From NCBI RefSeq assembly GCF_947496875.1, contig NZ_CANMEH010000010.1:86453-150452 (forward strand): a DNA stretch of 64,000 nt, read 5' to 3'. This DNA is from an uncultured Paracoccus sp. Its GTDB lineage: Bacteria; Pseudomonadota; Alphaproteobacteria; Rhodobacterales; Rhodobacteraceae. This document shows, one piece after another, positions 31,580 through 43,871 of the stretch. The notes below the pieces were generated by a model, which did no database searches, was not told the DNA's origin, and worked only from the letters and a program-made list of their open reading frames with translations. Position numbers and translations under genes: made by a program. Within the stretch, counting starts at the first letter, position 1. The number at the start of each line of letters is the position of its first letter.

Positions 31580-32359
31580 ATGACGCAGAGGATCGCACTG
31601 GTGACCGGCGCTGCCCGGGGTATCGGACTGGCAGCCACCCGGCTGTTCCTGGACAGCGGCCATCGTGTGGCGATGATCGACATCGACGGCGCGGAACTGG
31701 CCCGCGCCGCACGAGACCTGTCGCCCGGAGCGGACGACAACAGCGTCCTGCCGGTCGTCTGCGACGTCTCGGACCTGGATCAGGTCGCCGCCATGGCAGA
31801 CCAGGTGCGCGACACGTTCGGCCGGGTCGACGCGCTGGTCAACAATGCCGGGGTGGCCGATTTCCGACCGCTGGGGCAGACGGACTTTCAGATCTGGCGC
31901 ACCGTCATGGCGACCAATCTGGACGGCGTGTTCCTGACCTCGCAGGCGGTGATCCCGCTGATGGGCCGGGGCGGGGCGATCGTGAACATCGCGTCGATTT
32001 CCGGCCTGCGCGCGTCCACGCTGCGGGTGGCCTATGGCACGTCCAAGGCGGCCGTGATCCAGTTGACCCGCCAGCAGGCGGTCGAATTGGGCGAGCGCGG
32101 CATCCGCGTGAACTGCGTGGCGCCCGGGCCGGTGGACACGAAGCTGGCGCTGGCGGTTCACAGCCCGCAGATCCGCGCCGCCTATCACGATGCCATTCCC
32201 CTGAACCGCTATGGCAGCGAGCGCGAGATCGCCGAGGTGATTGCCTTTCTGTGTTCGGATCGGGCCAGCTACGTGACCGCGCAGGTGGTCGCGGCGGATG
32301 GCGGGTTCGAGGCGACCGGCGTCGGCCTGCCGGCGTTGCGGCAGGATGAACCGACCTGA
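31580..32359 (+). CDS. SDR family oxidoreductase, co-operonic with TRAP transporter
   Basis: TGAARGIGLA; YGTSKAAV; begins immediately after DctM stop. Confidence 0.92.
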   Translation: MTQRIALVTGAARGIGLAATRLFLDSGHRVAMIDIDGAELARAARDLSPGADDNSVLPVVCDVSDLDQVAAMADQVRDTFGRVDALVNNAGVADFRPLGQTDFQIWRTVMATNLDGVFLTSQAVIPLMGRGGAIVNIASISGLRASTLRVAYGTSKAAVIQLTRQQAVELGERGIRVNCVAPGPVDTKLALAVHSPQIRAAYHDAIPLNRYGSEREIAEVIAFLCSDRASYVTAQVVAADGGFEATGVGLPALRQDEPT

Positions 32360-32411
32360 CCTTTCTGCACGGATCACCGCGCGGGCATCTTCGCCCGGGG
32401 CAGGGACGCCG

Positions 32412-33629
32412 ATGATCTATCGGGCGCTCACGACGGCTGCAGGACCATTGCTGCGGGCGGGGGCGCCGCTGGCAGGGGCCGACTGGCGCCAGCGGCTGGT
32501 CCTGGACGAGGCGTCCGGGCATCCCGCAGACGGCGTGTGGCTGCATGGCGCGTCGGTGGGCGAACTGGCCTCGGTCCGCCAACTTGCGCTGACGCTTGCC
32601 CGGAGCCTGCCGGTAATCCTGACCGCGAACACGACCACGGGCCGCGAACTCGCGGCGGGGTGGGGGCTGCCGGCCCGGCTGGCGCCGCTGGACCTCCCGG
32701 CGGTGGTGGATCGCTTCTTCCGACGCTACGCGCCAGCGGCGGTCGTCACGGTGGAAAACGAGATCTGGCCCAACCGGGCCGCCGCGGCGCGGGCCCGGGG
32801 TGCCGCCCAGGTCGTCGTGGGGGCGCGGATGTCGGCGCGGTCGGCGCAGCGCTGGGCCCGGCTGCCCGGGCTGATCCGCCCGGTCCTGGCCGGGATCGAC
32901 GCGCTGTCCGCGCAGGACGCGACGACCGAGGCTCGACTGCTGGGCCTGGGCCTTCCGCCCACGGCGCTGCTGCCGCGGCTGCAACTGAAGCTGCTGGACC
33001 CCGCGGCCACTCCGGCCGCCCCGCCGGGGCCCGAGCGGGATCGCACCTGGCTGGCTGCGTCGACCCATGCCGGCGAGGACGAGATCGTGCTGGACGCATT
33101 CCTCGCGGCGCGGCGGCAGGTGCCGGACCTGCGGCTGGTGCTGGCCCCGCGTCACCCGCAGCGCGGGGATGCCGTCGCCGCGCTGATCGCGGCACGCGGC
33201 CTTCCAGTCGCCCGGCGCTCCGCCGGCGCGGATGCGGCTGAACCCGTGCTGCTGGTCGACAGGCTGGGCGAGATGCCGCGCTGGTATGACGCGGCCGGGA
33301 TCTGCCTGACCGGCGGGTCGCTGGTCGATCACGGCGGCCACACGCCATGGGAGCCGGCGGGCCACGGCTGCGCGATCCTGCACGGCCCGCATGTGGCGAA
33401 TGCCCGTGACGATTATGCGGCGCTGGACGCCGCGGGCGGCGCGCTGCCGGTGCGGGCGGATGATCTGGCCGACAGCGTCGCCCGGTTGGCCGGAAACCCG
33501 GCCGAGGCCCGGGCGGCTGGCCGCGCCGCCCGCGCCCTGCTGCAGCAGCGGGCGGGCGAACCGTCGGTGCTGGTGGACCGCATCCTCGACCTTGCCCGGC
33601 AACCCGAGCGGGATGCGGCGCTGCCTTGA
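32412..33629 (+). CDS. waaA: 3-deoxy-D-manno-octulosonic acid transferase
   Basis: WLHGASVGELASVRQLALTLARSLPVILTANTTTGRELA; GGSLVDHGGHTPWEPAGHGCAILHGPH. Confidence 0.92.
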   Translation: MIYRALTTAAGPLLRAGAPLAGADWRQRLVLDEASGHPADGVWLHGASVGELASVRQLALTLARSLPVILTANTTTGRELAAGWGLPARLAPLDLPAVVDRFFRRYAPAAVVTVENEIWPNRAAAARARGAAQVVVGARMSARSAQRWARLPGLIRPVLAGIDALSAQDATTEARLLGLGLPPTALLPRLQLKLLDPAATPAAPPGPERDRTWLAASTHAGEDEIVLDAFLAARRQVPDLRLVLAPRHPQRGDAVAALIAARGLPVARRSAGADAAEPVLLVDRLGEMPRWYDAAGICLTGGSLVDHGGHTPWEPAGHGCAILHGPHVANARDDYAALDAAGGALPVRADDLADSVARLAGNPAEARAAGRAARALLQQRAGEPSVLVDRILDLARQPERDAALP

Positions 33630-33677
33630 TCCGGCTGTCCGCGATGGCGATATTGGCTCTCTGAAGGAGAGACCTCG

Positions 33678-34085
33678 ATGATCCGTTATGCGCTGAACTG
33701 TGCCGGCGGCCATGAGTTCGACGGGTGGTTCCGCTCGGCCGACGATTTCGACCGGCTGAACGCGGCAGGTCAGGTCGCCTGCATCATGTGCGGATCGACC
33801 GAGGTCGGAAAGGCGATGATGATGCCGGCCGTGCCCGCCGCCAGGAAGAAGCTGCAGGACAGCCCCGCCAGCATGAGCCCGCTGGAAAAGCTGCGCCGGC
33901 ACGTCGAGGCGAACTCGGATTATGTCGGGCTGAGCTTTGCCGCCGAGGCGCGCGCCATGCACGAGGGCCGCGTGCCGGAACGGGCGATCCACGGCGAGGC
34001 GCGGCCCGACGAGGCGCGCCGCCTGCTGGAGGACGGCATCCCGGTGGCCCCGCTGCCGTTCCGGCCCACCAGCAAGACGAACTGA
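33678..34085 (+). CDS. DUF1178 family protein
   Basis: MIRYALNCAGGHEFDGWFRSADDFDRL...IMCGSTEVGKAMMMP. Confidence 0.92.
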   Translation: MIRYALNCAGGHEFDGWFRSADDFDRLNAAGQVACIMCGSTEVGKAMMMPAVPAARKKLQDSPASMSPLEKLRRHVEANSDYVGLSFAAEARAMHEGRVPERAIHGEARPDEARRLLEDGIPVAPLPFRPTSKTN

Positions 34086-34225
34086 CGCCGGCACGCCTCT
34101 GTCGCCCCGGCCAGTCCACGCCTCCGCAGCACCAGCCGGCGGCCGATGCATGCGGCTGGCCTTGCGCGGCTTGCAACGCCCCCTTAGAAGCCGCCGGGTT
34201 CCACGGACGCTGACGGGAGGCTGAC

Positions 34226-35482
34226 ATGCCGCTGCTTGTGATGAAATTCGGCGGCACCTCGGTTGCCGACCTGGATCGCATTGCGCAAGCCGCGCGCAAG
34301 GTGCAGCGCGAGGTGGAACGCGGCTATGACGTCATCGTCATCGTCAGCGCCATGTCGGGCAAGACCAACGAGCTGGTCGGCTGGGTCGAGGGCACGTCGC
34401 GGTTCTATGACGCGCGCGAATACGATGCGGTCGTCGCCTCGGGAGAGAACATCACCGCCGGGCTGATGGCGCTGCGCCTGCAGGAGCTGGGCGTTCCGGC
34501 GCGCAGCTGGCAGGGCTGGCAGGTGCCGATCAACACCACCGACCAGCACGGCGCGGCCCGCTTCGTGTCGATCCCGCGCGACCACATCGACGCCAAGTTC
34601 GGCGAAGGCATGCGGGTGGCCGTGGTGGCGGGGTTCCAGGGGATCGGTCCGGACGGGCGCATCACCACGCTGGGCCGCGGCGGGTCGGACACCACGGCCG
34701 TCGCCTTTGCCGCCGCATTCGACGCGGAACGCTGCGACATCTATACCGATGTGAACGGCGTCTACACGACCGATCCGCGAATCGCCCGCAAGGCGCGCAA
34801 GCTGGAGCGGATCGCGTTCGAGGAGATGCTGGAGCTGGCGTCGCTGGGCGCAAAGGTGCTGCAGACCCGCTCGGTCGAGCTGGCGATGCGGTACAATGTG
34901 CGCCTGCGGGTGCTGTCGTCCTTTGAGGACACCGACGAAACCAGCGGCACGCTGGTCTGTGACGAGGAAGATATCATGGAATCCAAGGTCGTCTCGGGCG
35001 TCGCCTACAGCCGCGACGAAGCCAAGGTCACGCTGGTCACGGTCGAGGACCGGCCGGGCATCTCCGCCGCGATCTTCGAGCCGCTGGCGGATGCGGGGGT
35101 CAATGTCGACATGATCGTCCAGAACATCTCGGAGCGGGACTACGAGAACCACCCCGGCGCGGTTACCGACATGACCTTTTCCTGCCCGGTGAACCAGGTC
35201 GACCGGGCCCGCAAGGCCGTTGAGGATGCCCGCGCCCGCGGCCTGATCGCCTATGACGAGCTGGTGGTCGATGACGACGTGGCCAAGGTCTCGGTGGTAG
35301 GCATCGGGATGCGCAGCCATACCGGGGTCGCGGCGCGCATGTTCAAGGCGCTTGCCGACGAGAACATCAACATCAAGGTCATCGCCACCAGCGAGATCAA
35401 GATTTCGGTGCTGATCGACCGCAGGTATATGGAACTGGCTGTCCAGGCGCTGCATGATGCCTTCGAGCTCGAGAAAGCCTGA
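34226..35482 (+). CDS. lysC: Aspartate kinase
   Basis: MKFGGTSVADLDRI; GRGGSDTTAVAFAAA; two ACT-like C-terminal segments. Confidence 0.96.
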   Translation: MPLLVMKFGGTSVADLDRIAQAARKVQREVERGYDVIVIVSAMSGKTNELVGWVEGTSRFYDAREYDAVVASGENITAGLMALRLQELGVPARSWQGWQVPINTTDQHGAARFVSIPRDHIDAKFGEGMRVAVVAGFQGIGPDGRITTLGRGGSDTTAVAFAAAFDAERCDIYTDVNGVYTTDPRIARKARKLERIAFEEMLELASLGAKVLQTRSVELAMRYNVRLRVLSSFEDTDETSGTLVCDEEDIMESKVVSGVAYSRDEAKVTLVTVEDRPGISAAIFEPLADAGVNVDMIVQNISERDYENHPGAVTDMTFSCPVNQVDRARKAVEDARARGLIAYDELVVDDDVAKVSVVGIGMRSHTGVAARMFKALADENINIKVIATSEIKISVLIDRRYMELAVQALHDAFELEKA

Positions 35483-35534
35483 CCAAGCCGATCGTCCGGG
35501 CACGAACGGTCGCCGCGCAGCGGAGGACGGCGAG

Positions 35535-37784
35535 GTGAGCGCATCCCTGATCGAAAGCGAGTCCCGCAAGCTGCTGCAGCGGCTGCGTGAAACGCTGGCC
35601 GCGGCGGGGGGCGGGCAGGACCGGCTGGACAGCATCACCCATCACATCAACGATTCGATCAAGACCGACGTCTGTTCCATCTATCTGTTCCGCGACGCGA
35701 ACACGCTCGAGCTGTGTGCCACCGAGGGGCTGCGCCCCGAGTCGGTCCACCAGACCCGGCTGCGCCTGGGCGAGGGACTGGTCGGCCGTGTTGCCGTCAC
35801 GGGCCAGCCGATCAACACCGCCAACGCGCCGGCCGAGCCCGGCTTTCGCTTCATGCCCGAGACCGGCGAAGAAGTGTTCCCGTCGTTCCTTGGCGTGCCG
35901 ATCCGGCGAGTGGGCGAGAAGCTGGGGGTTCTGGTGGTCCAGTCCCGTGATCCGCGCCTGTTCTCGGACGACGAGATCTACGGGCTGGAAGTCGTGGCGA
36001 TGGTGCTGGCCGAGATGGCCGAACTGGGCGCGTTTCTGGGGGGCGGGTCGGATTCGCTGCCCAGCCGGCATCGGTTTCCGGTGATGTTCCGCGGCATCGG
36101 CGCGCAGGACGGTACCGCCGAAGGGCAGGTCTGGCTGCACGAACCGCGCGTGGTCGTCACGAACCCTGTCGGCGACGATCCGGACCGGGAGCGCGCCCGG
36201 CTGCACGAAGCCATGGCGATGCTGCGCGCGACACTGGACGAACTGCTGACCGACGAGCTGCTGGTCGGGGGCGAGCCGGCCGACGTGATGAAGACCTATC
36301 GCATGTTCGCCAACTCGCGCAGCTGGCTCAAGCGCATGGAAGAGGACATCGACCTTGGCCTGTCGGCCGAGGCGGCGGTCGAGAAGGAGCAGAGCCACGC
36401 GCGGGCGCGGCTGGAACGGGCCGCCGATCCGTATCTGCGTGACCGCCTGCATGATCTGGACGACCTGTCGAACCGACTGCTGCGAATCCTGACCGGCCAG
36501 GGGCGCGATACCGGGGCCGAGATGCCGGCGAACCCGATCCTGGTCGCCCGCACCATCGGCCCGGCCGAGCTGCTGGAATACGGCCGCAAGCTGCGCGGCG
36601 TGGTGCTGGAGGAGGGCAGCGTCGGCAGTCACGCCGCGATCGTCGCGCGGTCGCTGGCCATCCCGCTGGTGGTCCATGCGGGCCGGATCACGACCGAGGC
36701 GCTGAACGGCGATCCGATCCTGGTCGACGGCGAGGACGGCATCGTCCACCTGCGCCCCGAGGAAAGCGTGGCCGCGGCGGTGCGTGACAAGGTCGCGATG
36801 CACGCGGAGGCGCAGAAGCAGTATGACGGGCTGCAGTCCCTGCCGGCCGCGGCGACCTGCGGCACCCGGATCGAGCTGCACATGAATGCAGGCCTGATGG
36901 CCGACCTGCCCTCGCTGAACGGATCGGGCGCCGAGGGCGTGGGACTGTTCCGGACCGAGCTGCAGTTCCTGACCCGGACCCGGGTGCCCCGGCGCGGCGA
37001 TCTTGCGCTGCTCTACCGACGGGTTCTGGACAACGCGCAGGGCAAGCCGGTGGTGTTCCGTACCCTGGATATCGGGTCCGACAAGGTCCTGCCCTACATG
37101 AAGGCGCAGGACGAGCCGAACCCCGCGATGGGGTGGCGGGCCATCCGAGTCGGGCTGGACAAGCGCGGCGTCCTGCGCATGCAGTTGCAGGCGCTGCTGC
37201 GGGCGACGGCAGGCCGGCCCTTGCACGTGATGTTTCCGTTCATCGCCGATCCCGGGGAATTCGCGCTGGCGCGCCAGGTGCTGAGCGATCAGGTGGAACG
37301 CGAACGCCAGTTCGGCCACGCCCTGCCCAGCGAGATCCGGGTGGGCGCCATGCTGGAAACACCCTCGCTCGCGTTCGCCCCGCCGGCGTTCTTTCGGAAC
37401 TGCGACTTCGTGTCGATCGGCGGCAATGATCTGAAGCAGTTCTTCTTTGCCGCCGACCGCGAGAACGAGATGGTGCGGCGGCGCTATGACACGCTGTCGG
37501 TATCGTTCCTGCTGCTGCTGCGGCAGATCGTCGAACGGTGCCGCGATGCGGGGGTGCCGGTCAGTTTCTGCGGCGAGGACGCCGGACGGCCGGTCGAGGC
37601 CGTCACGCTGGCGGCGCTGGGGCTGCGTCGGCTGTCGATGCGGCCGGCCTCGATCGGGCCGGTCAAGCACCTGATCCGGCGGATCGACCTGTCCGCCCTG
37701 ACGCAGGTTGTCCACGCGGGGCTGGACGACGGGGTCGACAGCCTGCGGCCGGTGGTCACCGACTGGCTGGCACGGAACGGCTGA
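35535..37784 (+). CDS. ptsP: Phosphoenolpyruvate--protein phosphotransferase PtsP (GAF + EI domains)
   Basis: GAF region [37 protein letters not shown] phospho-His motif; [26 protein letters not shown] start at 35535 preferred; 35454 possible. Confidence 0.94.
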   Translation: MSASLIESESRKLLQRLRETLAAAGGGQDRLDSITHHINDSIKTDVCSIYLFRDANTLELCATEGLRPESVHQTRLRLGEGLVGRVAVTGQPINTANAPAEPGFRFMPETGEEVFPSFLGVPIRRVGEKLGVLVVQSRDPRLFSDDEIYGLEVVAMVLAEMAELGAFLGGGSDSLPSRHRFPVMFRGIGAQDGTAEGQVWLHEPRVVVTNPVGDDPDRERARLHEAMAMLRATLDELLTDELLVGGEPADVMKTYRMFANSRSWLKRMEEDIDLGLSAEAAVEKEQSHARARLERAADPYLRDRLHDLDDLSNRLLRILTGQGRDTGAEMPANPILVARTIGPAELLEYGRKLRGVVLEEGSVGSHAAIVARSLAIPLVVHAGRITTEALNGDPILVDGEDGIVHLRPEESVAAAVRDKVAMHAEAQKQYDGLQSLPAAATCGTRIELHMNAGLMADLPSLNGSGAEGVGLFRTELQFLTRTRVPRRGDLALLYRRVLDNAQGKPVVFRTLDIGSDKVLPYMKAQDEPNPAMGWRAIRVGLDKRGVLRMQLQALLRATAGRPLHVMFPFIADPGEFALARQVLSDQVERERQFGHALPSEIRVGAMLETPSLAFAPPAFFRNCDFVSIGGNDLKQFFFAADRENEMVRRRYDTLSVSFLLLLRQIVERCRDAGVPVSFCGEDAGRPVEAVTLAALGLRRLSMRPASIGPVKHLIRRIDLSALTQVVHAGLDDGVDSLRPVVTDWLARNG

Positions 37785-38895
37785 TTCCCGCCTCGGCGTC
37801 CAGTTTCTGGCCCAGATGTTCCGCGATCGCCAGGCTGGCGGTCAGCCCGGGGCTTTCGATGCCGAACAGGTTGACCAGACCCGGAACCCCGTGAACGGCG
37901 GGCCCATCGATGCGGAAGTCGGCCGCGGGCTGGCCCGGGCCGGAGAGCTTGGGGCGGATCCCGCAATAGGTCGGCTCCAGCGCGTCGGCCGGTACGCCGG
38001 GCCAGTACCGGGCGATCTGGTCGGCGAAGTGCCCCATCCGGGCGCCGTTCACCTGATAGTCGATCCGGTCGATCCATTCCACATCGGGGCCGAACCGCAT
38101 GCTACCGCCCAGATCCAGGGTCAGGTGCACGCCCAGGCCACCGGGTTCGGGCACCGGGTAGACGAGATGGGAAAACGCCGGACGCCCCGGCACGGCGAAA
38201 TAGCTGCCGCGCGCCAGCAGCGTGTCGGGGACGTGGCCCGGATCCAGCCCGTCGATCGCGCGCGCCACGTCGGACGCCCGCAGCCCGGCGGCGTTCACCA
38301 GGACCCGGCAGCCGAGGGTGAAGCGACCGTCGGCGCCATCGGTGTCGACCTCGAACCCGTCGCCTCGCGCGCGTGCCGCGACAAGGGCGGTGTTCAGCGC
38401 CAGCGCGGCCCCATGTGATTCTGCCTGGCCCTGCAGCGCCAGCATCAGCCCGTGGCTGTCGATGATGCCCGTCGAGGGCGACAGCAGCGCGGCGGTACAG
38501 GCCAGTTCCGGTTCCATCGCCTGCGCCTGGGCTGCAGTGATCCGCTGCAGGTCCACCCCGCAGGCGCGCGCATGGCCGGCGATGCTGTCCAGGGCTGGGT
38601 GCTGGTCCGCGGATGTGGCCACGATCAGCTTGCCGCAGCGCCGGTGGGCCACACCGTTGGCCGCGGCGAAATCATACAGCATCTCGCGTCCGCGCACGCA
38701 TAGCCGCGCCTTGAGGCTGCCGGGCTGGTAGTAGATGCCGGCGTGGATCACCTCGGAATTGCGGGAACTGGTTTCGGTGCCGATAGCGCCCGCGCGTTCG
38801 AGGATCAGCACCTCCATCCCGCGGCGTGCCAGTTCGCGTGCGACTGCCAAGCCGACAACACCGGCACCGACGACGATCGCGTCCACATGATCCAT
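37756..38895 (-). CDS. FAD-dependent oxidoreductase (L-2-hydroxyglutarate oxidase LhgO-like)
   Basis: [52 protein letters not shown]; start at 38895, not the longer in-frame ORF to 39618. Confidence 0.9.
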   Translation of the reverse strand: MDHVDAIVVGAGVVGLAVARELARRGMEVLILERAGAIGTETSSRNSEVIHAGIYYQPGSLKARLCVRGREMLYDFAAANGVAHRRCGKLIVATSADQHPALDSIAGHARACGVDLQRITAAQAQAMEPELACTAALLSPSTGIIDSHGLMLALQGQAESHGAALALNTALVAARARGDGFEVDTDGADGRFTLGCRVLVNAAGLRASDVARAIDGLDPGHVPDTLLARGSYFAVPGRPAFSHLVYPVPEPGGLGVHLTLDLGGSMRFGPDVEWIDRIDYQVNGARMGHFADQIARYWPGVPADALEPTYCGIRPKLSGPGQPAADFRIDGPAVHGVPGLVNLFGIESPGLTASLAIAEHLGQKLDAEAGISRSVPASR

Positions 38896-38959
38896 GAGAT
38901 CTTCCCCTTTCCACACCCCGGTCATCGGCGCGCCGACGATGAACGGCACGGTCCGAGAC

Positions 38960-39500
38960 TGGAAGGTGGGAATGGCGGACCCGGAGCGGAAATGCGAGAA
39001 GTTCGCGTTCAAAACCTCCACCCGGATCTGGTGGCCTTCCTTGAAAAGATTCGAAGTCGGCTGAAGGGCGAACGTGTATTCGTAGACCTCGCCTGGCTCG
39101 ACAGGGACACGAGCATCCAGCCCTTCGCGTGAGCTCGCGCGGATGATCCCGTTGGAGATGTTGTAAGCCTTCCCGTCCGGATGGACATCAACGAGCTTGG
39201 CGGTGAAATCCGTGTCTGGCGCAGTCGATGCGGCGAAGAGCACCATTTCGATCGGCCCGGTCACCTCGACATCGGCTTCAAGCGGCGGCGTCGAATAGAC
39301 CAGCACATCCGCTCGATCCCCGACCTTCGCCTGGTCGTAGGGTTCGACGGGAGCGACATCAGGTGTGCAACACGAATGCCCGCCTCGGCTCGGGACCAGA
39401 TTCGCGGGATCACACGTGAACTGGTTCACCCGCTGATCCGCCGGTGGCTCTTCGGTTGATAGCGAGCCGTTGCCGTACCGGGTGCCCGAGCCATAACAGC
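38960..39500 (-). pseudogene. C-terminal remnant of a CocE/NonD-type hydrolase, in frame with the oxidoreductase ORF (boundaries approximate)
   Basis: [29 protein letters not shown]...[64 protein letters not shown]...[13 protein letters not shown]; no catalytic N-terminal domain present. Confidence 0.75.
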
Positions 39501-39622
39501 TCACTGTTGCTCGACGGGGCATTCCTCGCCCAACAGGACGCTCAACGCCGCTGTCTTCATTGCGACGTACTCCTGTCGCCATGCTGCCGCACGACGCTCT
39601 AGCTGCGCGGACATCCAAGCCT

Positions 39623-42600
39623 CTAGCCAGCCATCAGCGCCGTGTTGCCGCCCGCTGCGGTCGTGTCGACGCAGAGATGACGCTCATGCGCGACATGGCC
39701 GACATCCGGCATCGCCGTAACGAGTTGCAGGATCTCGCCGTCGCGCGCTGCCAGCGCCCGCGCATAGGCCCGGGCGCGACCCTCGTCACCCCACCACAGC
39801 ACGTTAGAGAAGCCGGAAATTCGGGTCAGCCCCTCGGGTACCAGCTTGCCCTCGACCCCGACAGCCATGCCGCCAAGCGCCTCGACGGCTGCGATCTGTG
39901 CCTGCATCGCGGCGGCGCCTGGCCCCAGACATAGCAGCGGCGGGCGGGTGTAGCTGGTCAGGCGGTTCAGTTCGCCCGTCGGACCCGGCATCAGCCTTTC
40001 GGCGATCCGCCGCTCGGACGCTGCGGCCAGAGCCTGGCGCAGCGCCCCTAGGTCAACATCCGACGACCATTCCTCGCCGGATTGCGTCGGGTCGTCGGGC
40101 GCATGAAAACGGGGGAGGTAGTCAGGTCCCCCGGCCTTCGGTCCGGTGCCGGACAACCCCTCTCCGCCGAACGGCTGGCTGCCCACGACCGCGCCGATCT
40201 GATTCCTGTTGACGTAGATGTTGCCGACATGGATCGCGTCGCTGACCTCTTGCACGCGGCTGTCGATGCGGGTGTGCATTCCGAAGGTCAGGCCGAAGCC
40301 GCGGGCGTTGATGTCGGCGATTACCCTCTCAAGATCGCCGCCCTTGAAGGTCGCGACGTGAAGGACGGGGCCAAAGACCTCGCGCTCCAGTTCACCGATG
40401 CCGTCCACCTTCAGCAGGGTGGGCGGATTGAAGTGACCTTGCCCGGGCGCCTCAAGCCGGTGCATCACCCGCTTCTCGTTCCGGCTGATATAGGCCGCGA
40501 TGTCGGACTGAGCCTCAGCGTCGATGACCGGGCCGACATCGGTGGACAGGTGCCACGGATCACCGACGTGGAGCTGATCCATCGCCCCCTTGAGCATCGG
40601 GATCAGGTGCGCGGCAACATCCTCCTGAACATAGAGGCAGCGCAGCGCCGAACAGCGTTGTCCGGCCGACCGAAAGGCCGAGGCAATGGCGTCGCGCACC
40701 GCCTGCTCCGGCAACGCCGTGGAGTCGACAACCATCGCATTCAGCCCACCCGTTTCGGCGGTCAGCGGCGTACCGGGCGTCATGTGTTCCGCCATCGCCC
40801 GGGCGATCAGTCGCGCCGTTTCTGTGGAGCCGGTGAACACTACCCCCTTGATGCGCGGATCCGAAGTCAGCGCCGCGCCGACGCTCGCCCCGTCGCCCGG
40901 CAGCAACTGGAGCGCGGCGCGTGGAACGCCCGCCCGGTGCAGCAGCCGGACGGCCAGATGCGCAATCAACGGAGTCTGCTCGGCGGGTTTGGCAAGCACC
41001 GCATTGCCCGCCATCAATGCGCCCGCGACCTGGCCGGTAAAGATCGCCAGCGGGAAATTCCACGGGCTGATCGCCGTGATGATTCCGCGCGGGGCGCGAT
41101 CCCGGCGCTCGCCCTCAGCGGCGTAGTAGCGCAGGAAATCGACCGCCTCGCGCAACTCGCCGACAGCATCCGCCAGTGTCTTGCCGGCCTCGCGGCCGAC
41201 GATCGCGAAGATGTCGCCAAAATGGCTTTCAAACAGATCCGCCGCCCGGCGCAGCGTGGCGGCGCGCTCCGCCGGGGTGACGCGCCAGACCTGCGCGTCC
41301 TCGATCGCGCGGGCGACGCAGTGTGCATCCGCCTCGGCGACCTGTCCAACGGTGTCGCAGGTGGCGGGGTTCAGGACCGGACACGTTGTTCCGGATGCTT
41401 CACGCACCGTCAGCGGACCGGCATCCGCAATGGAAACGTCACGGGCTGCCTCGATCCGCGCCAGCGTGGTTTCGTCGGTGAGGTCGAAGCCTCTTGAGTT
41501 CAGGCGGCCGCGGCCGAAGATATCGGCTGGCGGCACCAGTGACGCAGGGGCCCGGGCGCTGACCACCGCATCAAACGGATCACGAGCGATCTCCTCGGGG
41601 CTGACGTCGTCGTTGACGATCTGATGGACAAAGGACGAGTTCGCCCCGTTCTCCAGCAGGCGCCGCACGAGATAGGCTAGAAGGTCCCGATGCGCGCCCA
41701 CCGGCGCATAGATCCGGCAGCGCGTCTTCGCCTCTCGCAGAGCGATGTCGTGCAGCCGTTCGCCCATTCCGTGCAGGCGCTGGAACTCGTAATCGATGTC
41801 ACCGGCCATCTCGAGGATCGCCGCCACCGTGTGGGCATTGTGCGTGGCGAACTGCGGATAGATCCGGTCGGCATAGCCGATCAGCGTCTTCGCAAGCGTG
41901 ATGTAGCTGACATCGGTGGCCGTCTTCGACGTGAACAGCGGAAAGTCCGGCAAGCCCTCGACCTGGGCCCGCTTGATCTCGGTGTCCCAGTAGGCGCCCT
42001 TGACCAGCCGCACCATGATGCGGCGGTCCAGCCGCGCGGCCAGAGCGTGCAGCCAGTCGATCACCAGCCCGGCGCGCTTGCCATACGCTTGCACAACGAC
42101 ACCGAATCCGTCCCAGCCTGCCAGCGACGGGTCGGACAAAACTGCCTCGACCACCTTCAGCGAAATCACCAGTCGATCTTGTTCCTCGGCATCGATGTTC
42201 ATGCCCATGCCGCCCGCCTTGGCTCTCCGTGCAAGGTCCAGCACCACGGGCACCAACTCGGACAGCACACGGCGTTCCTGAGCCACCTCGAAACGGGGAT
42301 GCAGGGCCGATAGCTTGATGGAGATGCCCGGACTCGCCTGGACAGAAGTCTGGTCGTGGCATTTGGAGATCGCCTCGATCGCGCCGACGTAGTCGCGAGC
42401 ATGGCGATGGGCGTCCTCCTCCGTCATCGCCGCCTCGCCCAGCATGTCATAGCTGTAGGTATAGCCCTGTGCCTCGCTTGACATGGCCCTTTGCAGCGCA
42501 TCCTCGATGGTCTGGCCCAGAACGAACTGCCGGCCCATTTCGCGCATCGCGCCACCGACGGCGGTGCGGATCACCGGCTCGCCCAGGCGCCGGATCGCGC

Positions 42601-43030
42601 TCCGCAGCGTACCGGTGATACCGGGTTGATCGTCATGCAGCACCTTGCCGGTCAACATCAGCGCCCAGGTGGAGGCGTTCACCAGCGATGATGAGGCTTC
42701 CCCGAGATGCCTGCCCCAGTTCGACGGGGCGATCTTGTCCTCGATCAGCGCATCGATGGTGATCCGGTCGGGCACGCGCAGCATCGCCTCGGCCAGACAC
42801 ATCAACGCCACACCCTCCCGCGTGGACAGCCCGTATTCGGACAGGAAGTTCTCCATCAGCGTCGGCTTCGCCTCCCTGCGGATGCGGCGGACGAGATCGG
42901 CAGCGCGCCGGGATATCTGTTCGCGGGCCTGTGCGGAGATAGCCGACTGTGCCACCAGCTCGTCCAGCAGCGCGGCTTCGGAGCGGAACTTGGCATCCAG
43001 AGTGAAGGCGGGCCAATCGGTGGCAAGCAT
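39623..43030 (-). CDS. putA: Bifunctional proline dehydrogenase / L-glutamate-gamma-semialdehyde dehydrogenase
   Basis: PRODH region ([37 protein letters not shown]) and ALDH region ([34 protein letters not shown]); C-terminal PutA tail; start 43030 or 43048. Confidence 0.95.
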   Translation of the reverse strand: MLATDWPAFTLDAKFRSEAALLDELVAQSAISAQAREQISRRAADLVRRIRREAKPTLMENFLSEYGLSTREGVALMCLAEAMLRVPDRITIDALIEDKIAPSNWGRHLGEASSSLVNASTWALMLTGKVLHDDQPGITGTLRSAIRRLGEPVIRTAVGGAMREMGRQFVLGQTIEDALQRAMSSEAQGYTYSYDMLGEAAMTEEDAHRHARDYVGAIEAISKCHDQTSVQASPGISIKLSALHPRFEVAQERRVLSELVPVVLDLARRAKAGGMGMNIDAEEQDRLVISLKVVEAVLSDPSLAGWDGFGVVVQAYGKRAGLVIDWLHALAARLDRRIMVRLVKGAYWDTEIKRAQVEGLPDFPLFTSKTATDVSYITLAKTLIGYADRIYPQFATHNAHTVAAILEMAGDIDYEFQRLHGMGERLHDIALREAKTRCRIYAPVGAHRDLLAYLVRRLLENGANSSFVHQIVNDDVSPEEIARDPFDAVVSARAPASLVPPADIFGRGRLNSRGFDLTDETTLARIEAARDVSIADAGPLTVREASGTTCPVLNPATCDTVGQVAEADAHCVARAIEDAQVWRVTPAERAATLRRAADLFESHFGDIFAIVGREAGKTLADAVGELREAVDFLRYYAAEGERRDRAPRGIITAISPWNFPLAIFTGQVAGALMAGNAVLAKPAEQTPLIAHLAVRLLHRAGVPRAALQLLPGDGASVGAALTSDPRIKGVVFTGSTETARLIARAMAEHMTPGTPLTAETGGLNAMVVDSTALPEQAVRDAIASAFRSAGQRCSALRCLYVQEDVAAHLIPMLKGAMDQLHVGDPWHLSTDVGPVIDAEAQSDIAAYISRNEKRVMHRLEAPGQGHFNPPTLLKVDGIGELEREVFGPVLHVATFKGGDLERVIADINARGFGLTFGMHTRIDSRVQEVSDAIHVGNIYVNRNQIGAVVGSQPFGGEGLSGTGPKAGGPDYLPRFHAPDDPTQSGEEWSSDVDLGALRQALAAASERRIAERLMPGPTGELNRLTSYTRPPLLCLGPGAAAMQAQIAAVEALGGMAVGVEGKLVPEGLTRISGFSNVLWWGDEGRARAYARALAARDGEILQLVTAMPDVGHVAHERHLCVDTTAAGGNTALMAG

Positions 43031-43256
43031 CGGGAACCTCCAGCCCATTTCTGAGACACGGCAGCAATCGGAGTCGATCAGGCCGACGTCGGCAGGATAG
43101 CAGACTGCACAGGTGCAAGTACGGGATGATCGCGCCGTTCCCCGGGAGGAACGGAAGTACATCGGAGCAAGTTGACTTGTGGCGCGGCCTTGCAGTTCGC
43201 GACCACTTGGGCCGGTGCTTCGTATGGGGTTCGCCGGTGTTCGCCCGCAGGAGCTC

Positions 43257-43871
43257 TCACCCGTCCTTGTCGAAAGATCCGGTGCGCAACGGGCCGGCCG
43301 GTCTGTAGGTGCTGATGACCACCCCGGAGGACGCGGCCTGCGACCTGACCAGCGCCAGTTCGCGGGGCGGCGATGCATCCGAAAAGAAGCGTTTGCCGGT
43401 GCCGAGCAGGACCGGAAACACCAGCAGCATAATCTCGTCCGCCAGATCATGGCCGAGCAGTACCGGGGTCAGTGTCGAGCTGCCCCAGACGATCAGATCC
43501 GGCCCGCTCTGGTCCTTGATGCGGCGAATGCCTGCGACGACCTCCGCACCCAGGTCCTCGACCGGCCCCCATGCGAGACTCTCCGGCCGGTGGGTCGCGA
43601 CGAACTTGGTGGCCGCGTTCAGACTGTCCGCCATGCGGCTCTTCCCGGCATTCGGCCAGTATCCGGCAAAGATGTCGTAGGTGCGCCGGCCCAGCAGCAG
43701 GTCGAAGCGCTCGCCATGCGCGGCGTCGATGGCCTCGCCCACGGCGGGATCGGCATGCGGCACCGCCCATCCTCCGTAAGGGTAGTCGCCGTCCTCGTTT
43801 GGTCCGCCCGGTGCCTGGATAACGCCGTCGAGCGAAATGTGCTCGATGATCCTGATCTTACGCATGTCCAA
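43257..43871 (-). CDS. Dihydrofolate reductase family protein (RibD C-terminal domain)
   Basis: MRKIRIIEHISLDGVIQAPGGPNEDGDYPYGGWA...LLLGRRTYDIFAGYWP. Confidence 0.9.
   Translation of the reverse strand: MDMRKIRIIEHISLDGVIQAPGGPNEDGDYPYGGWAVPHADPAVGEAIDAAHGERFDLLLGRRTYDIFAGYWPNAGKSRMADSLNAATKFVATHRPESLAWGPVEDLGAEVVAGIRRIKDQSGPDLIVWGSSTLTPVLLGHDLADEIMLLVFPVLLGTGKRFFSDASPPRELALVRSQAASSGVVISTYRPAGPLRTGSFDKDG

Noticed and set aside
30176-34151. Large minus-strand ORFs 30176..32377 and 31905..34151
   Set aside because: Antisense to TRAP, SDR and waaA genes, with shadow-frame composition
35397-37715. 772-aa minus-strand ORF
   Set aside because: Exact shadow of ptsP; no recognisable motifs
43031-43450. 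N-terminal extension of the putA ORF
   Set aside because: Residues before MLATDW are Arg/Ser-rich shadow sequence overlapping the convincingly coding DHFR-family gene
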